NCBI GenBank assembly: GCA_027366525.1
Contig: DAHXKG010000002.1
Location: 124,001 to 188,000 of the forward strand
Reading direction: 5' to 3'
Source: a candidate division FCPU426 bacterium
Lineage (GTDB): Bacteria; Oederibacteriota; Muellerivitia; Muellerivitales; DAHXKG01
Length of the DNA stretch: 64,000 bases
Both the position numbers and the translations under genes were made by a program. This document shows, piece by piece, positions 1 to 10,260 of this stretch; position 1 is the stretch's first letter; the number at the start of each line of letters is the position of its first letter. The notes beneath the pieces were generated by a model. That model searched no databases. It was not told the origin of the DNA and saw only the letters and a program-made list of their open reading frames with translations.

Positions 1-1
1 A

Positions 2-3000
2 CCAACATTAGCCGGGGGGAGTACAGCAACTCCGACAGCAACTCCCACAGGCACTTGGGCCACATCGACGCCGACCGATACGCCTACGATTTCACTTACC
101 CCGATCCCTGCAGCGGAAGTTTTAACGCAAAATCCAACGCCGATTGCTACCGCATTGACTACTTCCTTCATTGATCAGACTGCAACGTCTTTGAATGCCG
201 CAGCGGTTTATTATCTAGTACAAGCAGTTGATAGTCAGGGTAATTTGGGAGCAACCCCGCTCTGGTCCACGATTCCTGCCTTACCAGAAAATTTAGCTCC
301 TGCAATCCCAAATCTGTCGACGACGATTGCAAGCCAATATGGATATGGAGTTAACTTATTTTGGCCGAGTCCGTTGTCTAGTGAAGGCGTGGAATACTAT
401 CAAATTTATCGAAATGCAACTCCAATTGCGACCTTAGTGCCAACGCCATCCGTGCCCACCCAAAATTATATGGATAGTCAAGTTCCATTTGCGCCAGGCC
501 CGGGTATCAATGTCAACTATCAAATAGAAGCAGTTAATGTGTATGGATCAACAACATCCAATTTGGCTTCAACGAGTATTTATCAAGCTTCAATGTACGG
601 CAATATTCAAGTTACACCGAATGCCACTACACAAGCAGTCACCATTAGCTGGAGTTCAGCTCAACCGGGGTCGTATGGTTTAGCAGGATACCAGATTTAT
701 AAAAGTCAAAATGGATTGCCAGTTCTTACAGAAACACCCATTGTTTCAGGAAGTCCTACGGCCACGGCGACGGTTACGCCCATTGCCACACTAGCAATTC
801 CTCCAACCAGCACGCCCAGTGCGAGTCCGGTTTATGTTGATTATCCAGTCACGGATGCCAATGGGTGGACATATTGGGTTCAACCGTACGATAGCTTAGG
901 GCTAGGCGGAGTGATGGCATATGCTACTCCGGTGTCGTTAAATTTAGCTCCAACTCCAGTGGCCACCGTGGTTGCATCAGGTCCGATAGGTAATAATGAA
1001 ATGAGTGTTTCATGGACGTGGAATAATCCAGGATTTTATTCCACTCCAGCTCCAAGTGCCTATGTAATTTATCGTAATTTGGTCAACACGCCAACGCCTC
1101 AGGCGATTGCAACAGTTGTTTATCCACAAAATACATATCTCGATGACGTGACTCAAGCCATGGCAGGTACACCCGTGGCTTATCAAGTAGCTGTGGTGGA
1201 TGCACTGGGGAATACCTCAAATTTATCAAGTCTTTCAAATGAAGTTTTTGCTCAGGCCTTGCAGGTTCCATCGGCACCCGAAAGTATTCAAATCAGTCAA
1301 TCAAATTCAAATTTAATTTTTTCATGGTTATTAAATCCATCGTCCGATGAAGTCGATACATATCAGGTTTTTGGATCGGCTTGGGCTACCATGACAATTA
1401 CTCCAACTCCCTTAGCCACCATTATTCCATCATCCTCAATGCAATTTATCCAAGCGAATGTCACGCCGGATACGATTACTCCAGAATATTTATTAGCCCA
1501 CAATAGTCAAGGCTTTAGTACTCCGGCGACTCTCGCGGGTATTTTATTAAATCCGTATCAGGTAAGCGCTAGTATTGCTACACCGACTCCCGAAGTGAAT
1601 GTTTCGTGGACAATTCAGATCACACCGATTGCTACACCTCCCATTACCAGTTTTGAAATATTGAGATCAACAACGAGTGGAGCCAATTTTGTTCCGATTG
1701 CTACCGTTCCTGTTTCTGAAAACAGTTTTATAGATACGACTGCTCAGGCGGGTGTTTCTAATTATTATCGCGTGATTGCCCAAAGCGCTTTTGCCGGAAC
1801 TACTTTCTTGGCCACCAGTGCAATATATCCTACCATAACGCCCATTCCTGAAGCTGCAATGCTGACTTGGCCGACTGTTCCACAGGGATTGACTGCCAAT
1901 GCGGGGGAAACTGAAACGACGCTTTCATGGTTACCCGATTTAAGTGGAAATCAAGTTCAGGATTATCAAATCTATCAGGACGGAAGTCCGACGCCGATTG
2001 TAACGGTTCTTCCATCTCCAACTTTTTCAATTGCAATCAATGCAACGCCGGGTGTTTTATCAAGTTACCAAATTCAAGCTCAAAACAGCTCCGGCGAAAG
2101 TGGATTTTCTGGAGCAGTAACTGTTTTACCCAATCCCGCAATGACTCCAACGATTGGGTATACGCCGCCACCTTCAGCTACCCCCGCGGCTAATAATTTA
2201 ATTTGGATTTCTGGATTAAATTACAATGGATCCATTAATGGCTACAATATTTACCAGTCAACCGATGCTGGATTTTCATATGAGATTGAAAGCGCATCTG
2301 TTTCAGAACCAACTTCATTTTTATCAGTAGGGAGCACCTCAGGTTATGTTAATTACTATCAAATTGTAGCGGCGGATACCGGGATGGAAGCAGCCCATAA
2401 TTCAAGTCCGGTCGTATCAATTGATTCTTGGCCGAATGCACCTCAATCTTTTACCGTTACAGGAGGCAGTGCGTCAGTCACACTCCAATGGAGTTTGCCT
2501 TATGGAAATGTTCCTATTACCAACTATGAAGTTTACCGGAGTACGTATGCAGGCCAATTACTTTCATCACTAACACCCACTCCTGTTTCAAATCCAGTGT
2601 ATATTGATTCTGCAGTTAATACTTCAACGGCTTATTATTATCAAGTCGTGGCCCAAGATTTAGCAGGCATTGGAACGCCTTCGCCTGAACAGGGATTTAT
2701 TCCAGGCAATGCTCCTCAATTGGAAATTACACCACTTCCCAATGGGAATCAATTGGTATGGACAGCACTTGCATCGCCGACACCAACGAGTGGGATTTTT
2801 TCTGGATACGCCATATATCGACTGCAACAGCCAACCCCCAATTTTTATCCACTAGGATCAATAATTGAGGGGATGGGTAATACATCCTATACGGATACAT
2901 CAACGTCAGATGGACAAACTTATGTTTATGAAGTTGCCGGCAGTTCTTCGACAGGAGTTTTGGGACCCTTTTCAAATGCAGTCACTCAATTGGTCTATCC

Positions 3001-3898
3001 GCAGTCGGTTTCTGGGTTAACGCCTATTTCAGGAAATCAAATTGTTCAACTCGAATGGAATTATCCAGGTTCCCAAACATTAACGTATGATATTCAGCGA
3101 AAACTTGGGACTGATACGAGCGGTGCATTTCAAACAATTGCAACCGGCATAACCGGCACAAGTTATTTAGATACTTCCGTTGAAAATAAGACTTTTTATG
3201 AATATCAAGTAATTACGGTGGATCCCAATGGATTAACAGCTACCAGTCAAGCAGTTATTGCATTACCGGCAGAACCGCCTATTGTTTCAAATCCATTTGT
3301 TTCGGCAACGTCAGGGTCGAATGGAGTTTCACTGGTCTGGCAACCTGCAAATCAATCAGGACAATTTGATCCGGAAATCATGTATCCATTGGGAGGATAT
3401 TATATTCTTCGATCAACCGATGGTGGCGCGACCTATCAATTAGTTGGGACAGTCTCGGCAACGCAAACATCCTTTTTAGATACCAGTGCAAATCTTTTAG
3501 GCAATTCCGACTATACGTATTTAATCCAAGCATTTGATAATCCACCTAATAATGAGGGTGTAGTCCATGTAACCTCATATAATGTAGTTACGGCATATCC
3601 ATTTCAAGCACAAACCGCTTTAAACTTAAATGCCATTCGTCCCTTTGGAAGTCCAAATGCTCAAGCTGTTGGAATTCGATTTATTGTGACGGATCCCGGC
3701 AGAGTCGTAATGCGAGTCTATACGCTATCAGGTGTTTTTATTAAACAATTGATCAATCAAAATTATGGAACTGGTATTCATTGGATACAATGGAATGGGA
3801 CCAATCAATCGGGGCAACTAGTGGCTTCAGGAGTTTATTTAATTATGACCCAAATGGCAAATTATCAATCGATTAATAAAATTGCCGTAATTAAATGA
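2..3898 (+). CDS. Giant secreted fibronectin type III repeat protein with C-terminal FlgD-like Ig domain (5' end outside window)
   Basis: The frame is open from the first complete codon at base 2, so the gene starts upstream of the window. A TTG at 155 is not a credible start. About 1,298 residues are visible. They form at least eleven beta-sandwich modules, each marked by a YQIYRN-like strand (YQIYKS, YVIYRN, FEILRS, YEVYRS, YAIYRL, YYILRS) and a later Y-Y-[QR]-V strand, as in fibronectin type III domains. Thr/Pro-rich loops such as TPTPQAIATV and SPTPIVTVLP are inserted at about the same place in most modules. The last 90 or so residues (VVMRVYTLSG, WNGTNQSGQ, ASGVYL) match the FlgD-like Ig fold found at the C-terminus of many exported proteins. 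It is likely a cell-surface or secreted adhesin or scaffold. No catalytic domain is visible, and the ligand is unknown. Confidence 0.85.
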   Translation, partial: PTLAGGSTATPTATPTGTWATSTPTDTPTISLTPIPAAEVLTQNPTPIATALTTSFIDQTATSLNAAAVYYLVQAVDSQGNLGATPLWSTIPALPENLAPAIPNLSTTIASQYGYGVNLFWPSPLSSEGVEYYQIYRNATPIATLVPTPSVPTQNYMDSQVPFAPGPGINVNYQIEAVNVYGSTTSNLASTSIYQASMYGNIQVTPNATTQAVTISWSSAQPGSYGLAGYQIYKSQNGLPVLTETPIVSGSPTATATVTPIATLAIPPTSTPSASPVYVDYPVTDANGWTYWVQPYDSLGLGGVMAYATPVSLNLAPTPVATVVASGPIGNNEMSVSWTWNNPGFYSTPAPSAYVIYRNLVNTPTPQAIATVVYPQNTYLDDVTQAMAGTPVAYQVAVVDALGNTSNLSSLSNEVFAQALQVPSAPESIQISQSNSNLIFSWLLNPSSDEVDTYQVFGSAWATMTITPTPLATIIPSSSMQFIQANVTPDTITPEYLLAHNSQGFSTPATLAGILLNPYQVSASIATPTPEVNVSWTIQITPIATPPITSFEILRSTTSGANFVPIATVPVSENSFIDTTAQAGVSNYYRVIAQSAFAGTTFLATSAIYPTITPIPEAAMLTWPTVPQGLTANAGETETTLSWLPDLSGNQVQDYQIYQDGSPTPIVTVLPSPTFSIAINATPGVLSSYQIQAQNSSGESGFSGAVTVLPNPAMTPTIGYTPPPSATPAANNLIWISGLNYNGSINGYNIYQSTDAGFSYEIESASVSEPTSFLSVGSTSGYVNYYQIVAADTGMEAAHNSSPVVSIDSWPNAPQSFTVTGGSASVTLQWSLPYGNVPITNYEVYRSTYAGQLLSSLTPTPVSNPVYIDSAVNTSTAYYYQVVAQDLAGIGTPSPEQGFIPGNAPQLEITPLPNGNQLVWTALASPTPTSGIFSGYAIYRLQQPTPNFYPLGSIIEGMGNTSYTDTSTSDGQTYVYEVAGSSSTGVLGPFSNAVTQLVYPQSVSGLTPISGNQIVQLEWNYPGSQTLTYDIQRKLGTDTSGAFQTIATGITGTSYLDTSVENKTFYEYQVITVDPNGLTATSQAVIALPAEPPIVSNPFVSATSGSNGVSLVWQPANQSGQFDPEIMYPLGGYYILRSTDGGATYQLVGTVSATQTSFLDTSANLLGNSDYTYLIQAFDNPPNNEGVVHVTSYNVVTAYPFQAQTALNLNAIRPFGSPNAQAVGIRFIVTDPGRVVMRVYTLSGVFIKQLINQNYGTGIHWIQWNGTNQSGQLVASGVYLIMTQMANYQSINKIAVIK

Positions 3899-3981
3899 GG
3901 ACAATCATTAAACTGAAAAAATTTTTTAGTGTTTAAATTTTTCTTTAGTGATTATGATCACAAGGAAAGTGTTCAAAGAAC

Positions 3982-4010
3982 TTGACCGCTTCAAAATCCT
4001 ATGATACTTT
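3982..4010 (+). promoter_or_regulatory. Possible sigma-70 promoter for the glycolytic operon
   Basis: TTGACC at 3982-3987 is followed after 17 bases by TACTTT at 4005-4010. The leader to the gap start is about 70 bases. The -35 is good but the -10 is weak. The gap ribosome-binding site is a run of five G at about 4075-4079. Confidence 0.35.
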
Positions 4011-4065
4011 GATTTCAATTTTTAGATTGTTCTTGCGCTATTATTTTTTAAAAAATGAAAACTAA

Positions 4066-5091
<1,026 letters not shown>

Positions 5092-5113
5092 TTTTTTTGA
5101 ATTAACTTTAGGG

Positions 5114-5137
5114 AACCAAATACAATTTGGTTTTTCT
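5114..5137 (+). terminator. Weak intrinsic terminator or attenuator between gap and pgk
   Basis: AACCAAAT (5114-5121) and ATTTGGTT (5125-5132) form an 8-bp hairpin with a 3-base loop, followed by a T-rich tract. The stem is AT-rich, so partial termination is more likely than full. Confidence 0.55.
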
Positions 5138-5158
5138 TTGGGAAATTTGAGGTGGGAT

Positions 5159-6361
5159 ATGAATTATCAAAAAATGACGGTAGAGGATATTGACCTTTCT
5201 GGGAAACGTGTCTTAATGCGGGTGGATTTTAATGTTCCTCAGGATGAAAACCAAGCAATTACCGATGATACCCGAATACGGGAATCGCTCAAAACAATTC
5301 AATATTTAATGGGGAAGTCCGCTAAAACAATTCTGGTTTCACACTTAGGCCGCCCTAAAGGTGTTACGGAAAAATTGACATTGCATCCCATTGCCATTCG
5401 ATTGTCCGCCTTATTGAATTGTCCGGTCAAATTTATCCGAAACCCCTTTGAAACGAATAATGAATTATCGCAAATGAAGCCGGGAGAAGTGGCATTGCTG
5501 GAAAATATTCGTTTTTATCCGGAAGAAGAAAAAAATGATTTGGAATTTTCAAAAAAATTAGCCAAGTTGGCGGATATTTATGTTAATGATGCATTTGGAA
5601 CTGCCCACCGAGCCCATGCATCTACGGAAGGGGTAACGCATCATCTGCCCTATTCCTTGGCAGGGTTTTTAATGATGAAAGAAATTCATTATCTTGGGAA
5701 AACGCTGGAAAATCCAGAACGCCCATTTTTGGCAATTATTGGAGGATCCAAAATTTCAAGCAAAATAGGGGTCATCCAAAATCTAATGAAAAGGGTTGAT
5801 TTTTTAATTATTGGAGGTGGGATGTCATATACTTTTTTAAAAGCCCAAAAGTGTGAAATCGGTAAATCGTTAGTTGAACTCGATCAAATCCCATTGGCCA
5901 AAGAGTTAATGATTCAAGCACTTCAAACAGATGTGCCTTTGTTATTGCCCTTGGATCATGTTATTGCTGATCAATTAACGGAAAATGCGAAGACTCGAAT
6001 TGTTCCTCAATCAGGTATTTTACCGGAATGGGAAGGGGTGGATATTGGGCCCAATACCATTGAAAAGTTTTTAAATTTTATTCGAATGGCTAAAACTATT
6101 TTCTGGAATGGACCCGTTGGTATTTTTGAAATGAAGCCATTTTCCCAAGGTACTTTGGCGATGGCTCGAGGACTATCGGAAGCTTCAAAAAATGGCGCCA
6201 TCACAATTGTTGGTGGAGGGGACTCTGTTGCAGCAGTAACGCAAATGGGTTTGGCCAATCACATGAGCCATATTTCAACTGGAGGCGGAGCTTCCTTAGA
6301 ATTCATGGAAGGAAAAGAACTTCCCGGTATTGTTGCATTAAGCAATAAATCCAAAAATTAA
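5159..6361 (+). CDS. pgk: Phosphoglycerate kinase
   Basis: This kinase transfers phosphate from 1,3-bisphosphoglycerate to ADP in the ATP-forming step of lower glycolysis. The ATG at 5159 follows AGGTGGG closely and gives 400 residues, the usual length; an in-frame TTG at 5138 would add seven unlikely residues. Family motifs are present: RVDFNVPQ near the N-terminus, the substrate-binding SHLGRPKG, DAFGTAHRAHAS, ENIRFYPEEE, the nucleotide-site GGSKISSKI, and the C-terminal GGGDSVAA. It lies between gap and tpiA, with 20 bases to tpiA, so the two are surely co-transcribed. Confidence 0.97.
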   Translation: MNYQKMTVEDIDLSGKRVLMRVDFNVPQDENQAITDDTRIRESLKTIQYLMGKSAKTILVSHLGRPKGVTEKLTLHPIAIRLSALLNCPVKFIRNPFETNNELSQMKPGEVALLENIRFYPEEEKNDLEFSKKLAKLADIYVNDAFGTAHRAHASTEGVTHHLPYSLAGFLMMKEIHYLGKTLENPERPFLAIIGGSKISSKIGVIQNLMKRVDFLIIGGGMSYTFLKAQKCEIGKSLVELDQIPLAKELMIQALQTDVPLLLPLDHVIADQLTENAKTRIVPQSGILPEWEGVDIGPNTIEKFLNFIRMAKTIFWNGPVGIFEMKPFSQGTLAMARGLSEASKNGAITIVGGGDSVAAVTQMGLANHMSHISTGGGASLEFMEGKELPGIVALSNKSKN

Positions 6362-6381
6362 TCAATTGACGGAGAGTTATT

Positions 6382-7140
6382 TTGAGAGTGCCGATTATCG
6401 CTGGAAATTGGAAAATGTATAAAACGCCTAAGGAAACTCGACAATTCATCGAACAATTTCAATCTCAAGTAAAAAACATTCAACATAAAGAAGTCATTAT
6501 TTGCCCTCCCTTTATTTCAATTCCAGCAGCCGTTGAAACGCTTGGTCAATCGATGATTCAAGTTGGAGCCCAAGATGCTCATTTTTGTAATGACGGTGCT
6601 TATACCGGAAATATAAGTCCAGTGATGTTAAGAGAAATAGGCGTTCGATATGTAATTATTGGTCACTCGGAAAGGCGCCAAGAAGGTGAAAACGATGAAA
6701 TTATTAATCGAAAAATTAAAAATGTTCTCAATAATGGTTTGAAAGTGATTTTTTGTGTTGGGGAAACATTAATTCAACGGGAAAAAAATGCGACGGAATC
6801 TGTTTTGCAAGTTCAACTCATGCAAGGGTTACAAGGCATTGCAGTTGGGGATCTCAGTCGAATAATAATTGCGTATGAGCCAGTTTGGGCCATCGGAACT
6901 GGTAAAACCGCGACTCCAAGCCAAGCGAACGATGTCCATCAATTTATTCGCCAAATCATTGGCCATAAATATTCAGCTCTTCAATCAGAAGAAATTCGAA
7001 TACAATATGGTGGAAGTGTTAAACCAGAAAATATTCAGCTTTTGATGAAACAACCAGATATTGATGGCGTGTTGGTGGGAGGCGCAAGTTTACAAGTTGA
7101 TTCTTTTCTCAAGATTATCCACTATGATCAAACTGAATGA
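6382..7140 (+). CDS. tpiA: Triosephosphate isomerase
   Basis: This TIM-barrel enzyme interconverts dihydroxyacetone phosphate and glyceraldehyde 3-phosphate. The 252 residues keep all the active-site residues: Asn9 and Lys11 in AGNWKMYK, His95 in IIGHSERR, Glu166 in AYEPVWAIGTGKTA, and the phosphate-binding YGGSVKPEN and GVLVGGASL near the end. The start is a TTG at 6382, chosen because GGAGAG at 6371-6376 sits five bases before it; the next option, GTG at 6388, loses only two residues. It follows pgk by 20 bases and precedes secG by 71. Confidence 0.96.
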   Translation: MRVPIIAGNWKMYKTPKETRQFIEQFQSQVKNIQHKEVIICPPFISIPAAVETLGQSMIQVGAQDAHFCNDGAYTGNISPVMLREIGVRYVIIGHSERRQEGENDEIINRKIKNVLNNGLKVIFCVGETLIQREKNATESVLQVQLMQGLQGIAVGDLSRIIIAYEPVWAIGTGKTATPSQANDVHQFIRQIIGHKYSALQSEEIRIQYGGSVKPENIQLLMKQPDIDGVLVGGASLQVDSFLKIIHYDQTE

Positions 7141-7211
7141 TTTTTAAAAAATCCCTTTTATAAAAAACGTTTTTAGTTTAAAATAGTGCTATTACGGAAT
7201 GAAGGATAGGT

Positions 7212-7556
7212 ATGGAAACTATTTTAAATATTTTTTATATTTTAGTGGCGTTGCTTTTAATTGGAATTATTTTAATTCAACAACCCAAAAGTGGTGGGGC
7301 AAGCTTGTTTATGGGAACCGGTCAAAGCTTATTAGGAACTAGTGCGCGGTCTTTTTGGACAAAATTCACGACAGTATTAGCAGTGTTTTTTATGATTGTT
7401 TGTTTAATTTTAGATGTTCTTCCTCAAGGAGTCAGTAACCAAAGCTCGGTTACGGGAATTATTCAACACGAACAACGCGAAAAAGCTTTAGCGGCTCAAA
7501 AATCAGTTCAATCACTTCCAATCCAAACTAAAAATAAAGGACCTGTTTCGCACTGA
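7212..7556 (+). CDS. secG: Protein translocase subunit SecG
   Basis: SecG is a small inner-membrane subunit of the SecYEG protein-export channel. The 114 residues have two hydrophobic segments, at about 5-22 and 52-72, joined by the typical SecG loop PKSGGASLFMG with QSLLGTSARSF. The polar C-terminal tail of about 40 residues is poorly conserved in the family. It follows tpiA, a very common arrangement (gap-pgk-tpiA-secG) in many phyla. An ATG at 7212 with AAGGATAGG just upstream supports the start. Confidence 0.93.
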   Translation: METILNIFYILVALLLIGIILIQQPKSGGASLFMGTGQSLLGTSARSFWTKFTTVLAVFFMIVCLILDVLPQGVSNQSSVTGIIQHEQREKALAAQKSVQSLPIQTKNKGPVSH

Positions 7557-7584
7557 AAGGGTTTTTTAAGTAGCTATCCTTGAT

Positions 7585-7598
7585 TTAAGACGTCTTAA
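7585..7598. promoter_or_regulatory. Candidate LacI-family operator
   Basis: TTAAGACGTCTTAA is a perfect 14-base palindrome with a central CG, the usual layout of LacI/PurR/CcpA-type operators. It lies 18 bases before the start of a LacI-family gene, so autoregulation is the simplest reading. Confidence 0.5.
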
Positions 7599-7616
7599 TC
7601 GTTAAAGAGGATATAT

Positions 7617-8663
7617 ATGCGATCATCAACAAGATCAACCTTAAAGGAAATAGCGAAATATTGCGGCGTATCTCATACGACCGTTTCAATGGTGATTAAT
7701 AATAGTGAGCGAATTTCAAAAGAAACTCGCCAAAAAGTTTTAGACGCCATTCAAAAATTCAACTATCGTCCTAATTTAGTCGCAAGAAGCCTAGTTACCT
7801 CACGTACGAACAATATTGGAATATTTGGAACTATGTTTGATTCACCATACTATAATGAAATTATTCGTGGAATTGAAATGGAATCCCGCAATGGTCGTAT
7901 GGATTTAAAAATCTACAATTGCAATGGGAGCTTGGATGAGTTTAATGAAATTTATGACCGTATTTTAGGTGAACGACGAATTGATGTTGTGATTGCTTTA
8001 TCCGTTCCAATGGAACGAAAAGTCATGGAACAATTTGAAGCAGAACACCTTCCAGTCATTATTCTAGAACCCATATTAGATTTGGGAAATTTGATAGACA
8101 CCATTCCTACCATTCATGTTGAGGGGGAATTCGGTCTTTATCAAGCGACGAAATATTTAATTTCGTTAGGTCATCGTCAAATTGGACTTGTAAATGGTCC
8201 ATCGTACATGCAGTTTTGTCAAGAACGGCTTCAAGGATATCAACGAGCCTTAAAGGAAGCCAAAATGAATTTTTCTGAAAAAAATATATTTTTTTCAGAA
8301 TTAAAACCGGACCCCTTTACCATGGAAGCTGGATTTAAAGCAACGCAGCTTTTACTGGCCCAAAATCCTGAATTAACCGCCATTTGCTGTATTTCAGATA
8401 CGATGGCGATTGGAGTTGTTAAGGCCATTCGTAAAGAGGGCAAAGAAATTCCACGGGATATCTCGGTTATTGGTTTTGATGATACCTATGTTGCTCGGTT
8501 GTCCGATCCTGCACTGACAACATTACATCAACCGCTTTTGGAAATTGGAAAATTAGCAGTTCAACTAGCGTACAAGACCATCCAACAGGCCAAAATGGAA
8601 AAACATCAATATCAATTTAAACCCGAATTGATTATTCGTGAATCAACAGCACCACCTCGATAA
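7617..8663 (+). CDS. LacI-family transcriptional regulator
   Basis: The 348-residue protein has an N-terminal helix-turn-helix of LacI type (TLKEIAKYCGVSHTTVSMVI, about 8-27) and the hinge helix RPNLVARSLVT. A periplasmic-binding-protein-like effector domain follows (IGIFGTM, ISLGHRQIGLVNG, ISVIGFDD, LTTLHQPLLEIGKLA). Members bind palindromic operators and release them, or bind, in response to a sugar or nucleoside. The effector cannot be read from the sequence. A palindrome with central CG lies just upstream. No transport or sugar-utilisation gene is adjacent: lnt follows and secG precedes. It may act on distant genes, or on the glycoside hydrolase at 12620 together with the second LacI protein at 11538. 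Confidence 0.93.
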   Translation: MRSSTRSTLKEIAKYCGVSHTTVSMVINNSERISKETRQKVLDAIQKFNYRPNLVARSLVTSRTNNIGIFGTMFDSPYYNEIIRGIEMESRNGRMDLKIYNCNGSLDEFNEIYDRILGERRIDVVIALSVPMERKVMEQFEAEHLPVIILEPILDLGNLIDTIPTIHVEGEFGLYQATKYLISLGHRQIGLVNGPSYMQFCQERLQGYQRALKEAKMNFSEKNIFFSELKPDPFTMEAGFKATQLLLAQNPELTAICCISDTMAIGVVKAIRKEGKEIPRDISVIGFDDTYVARLSDPALTTLHQPLLEIGKLAVQLAYKTIQQAKMEKHQYQFKPELIIRESTAPPR

Positions 8664-8696
8664 AATCGAAAATTTCTCACCACTAGGTTATTGATT

Positions 8697-10247
8697 ATGG
8701 TCTTATATCCATCAATGTTTAAAAAAATGTGTGGTTGTTTTTTAAGTGCATTTTTAGTCATTTTAACATTTCCAAATTTTTGGGACCATTCACTTTATCC
8801 CTGGGGGTTTTTTTTAGCTTGGATTGCAGTGATTCCATTTTTTTGGGCACTTAACAACGCAAACTCTATTTTCGAAGGCGGGTTATATGGATTTTTATTT
8901 GGAGTAGTCCAATTTCTAGGAATTTTGTATTGGATTTTAGTCATTAAAGAGTTACATCCCTTCCAAACAACCGCGTGGATTCTTTTAGCATTAATTTTAA
9001 GTTTTTATTTTGTTTTTTGGTCAGGACTATATTCATTTTTAAAAATTCGGAAAAAACACCCGCTATTGTGGGCACCATTTGGGTGGGTAGCGATCGAGTA
9101 TTTGCGAACCCAAGTCCCCAAACTAGGATTTCCTTGGGGGCAAATCGGTTATTCTCAAGCTTCTATTCCCAGCTTGCTGCATTTGACAACATATACTGGG
9201 ATTTATGGAATCACGTTTATTATTATTGGATTTAACGCAATTCTATTCAATGATCTTCAAACATTTTGGAGGAAACAAAAGGAGTCTCTCTCTTTATTGT
9301 CTAAATTGAATTTTTTTAAAAATTCATTGGTGGGATTGATTGGGATTGGAATGATTTATTTGTGGGGAAGGACAGCTATACAACAAACGTCAACAGTTCG
9401 TGTCGGCAAAGTGGCAGTTTTACAGCCAGATATTAATCAATATGCGAAGGATACCCCTTCATTTGAAGCCCATATCTTAAAAGATCTGCAACAATTAACA
9501 AATCGTGCCAAACGTAAAAATCCACAATTAATAGTTTGGCCGGAAAGTATTCTTCCCGAATATCTTTTATGGAATAAAGTTGAACTAAATCAAGTCGTAT
9601 CGTTAATTCGTAATTCAAAAATCCCGACATTGGTGGGTTGCTTAGATGCCCGAAGACAAGGAATGCATTTTTTAAGTTTTAATTCTGCGATAGGATTTAC
9701 TGGGCAAGGGAGGGTTCAAGGGGTGTATCATAAAATTCATTTAGTACCCTATGGAGAATATATCCCATTTAAGCATTTTCTATCATTTTTAGGTCCCGTG
9801 GTGACGCATTTTGGAAGTTTTGATTCGGGCAATCATTTTTCAGTTTTTAAAGCTCGCGGTTTTACATATACACCGATTATTTGTTTCGAATCAGCCTTTC
9901 CGGCTTTAACACGTCAAGCAGTTCTGCAAGGCGCCCAAGCTATTGTTAATATTAGCGATGATTCTTGGTATGGAAAAACAGCGGCCGCGTATCAAAATGC
10001 CTTGATTGCCGTCGTTCGTTCTGCGGAAGATGGTAAACCCCTTTTGCGTGCTGCCAATAGTGGGATTTGCATGGTCACCAATCCATTTGGAAAAATATTG
10101 GTGTGGTCTCCATTATGGAAATTTGGATTTTGGACTGCTCCAGTTATTATTGAACATCAACCTACTTATTATTTAAAGCATGGGGATCAATTTGCGTGGA
10201 GTTGTTGTTTTGTGGCGATTGGAGGAATTATTAGTGCCTTATGGTAA
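8697..10247 (+). CDS. lnt: Apolipoprotein N-acyltransferase
   Basis: Lnt adds the third acyl chain to the N-terminal Cys of lipoproteins in the inner membrane, the last step of lipoprotein maturation in diderms. From the ATG at 8697 (AGG nine bases upstream; a TTG at 8691 is less likely) it has 516 residues. About 220 residues of membrane helices precede a nitrilase-like (CN hydrolase) domain. The Glu-Lys-Cys triad is visible: Glu283 in VWPES, Lys346 in YHKIHLVPYGEY, Cys396 in IICFES. Its presence fits the several lipoproteins in this window. Confidence 0.93.
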   Translation: MVLYPSMFKKMCGCFLSAFLVILTFPNFWDHSLYPWGFFLAWIAVIPFFWALNNANSIFEGGLYGFLFGVVQFLGILYWILVIKELHPFQTTAWILLALILSFYFVFWSGLYSFLKIRKKHPLLWAPFGWVAIEYLRTQVPKLGFPWGQIGYSQASIPSLLHLTTYTGIYGITFIIIGFNAILFNDLQTFWRKQKESLSLLSKLNFFKNSLVGLIGIGMIYLWGRTAIQQTSTVRVGKVAVLQPDINQYAKDTPSFEAHILKDLQQLTNRAKRKNPQLIVWPESILPEYLLWNKVELNQVVSLIRNSKIPTLVGCLDARRQGMHFLSFNSAIGFTGQGRVQGVYHKIHLVPYGEYIPFKHFLSFLGPVVTHFGSFDSGNHFSVFKARGFTYTPIICFESAFPALTRQAVLQGAQAIVNISDDSWYGKTAAAYQNALIAVVRSAEDGKPLLRAANSGICMVTNPFGKILVWSPLWKFGFWTAPVIIEHQPTYYLKHGDQFAWSCCFVAIGGIISALW

Positions 10248-10260
10248 ACTTAAACTCGAT

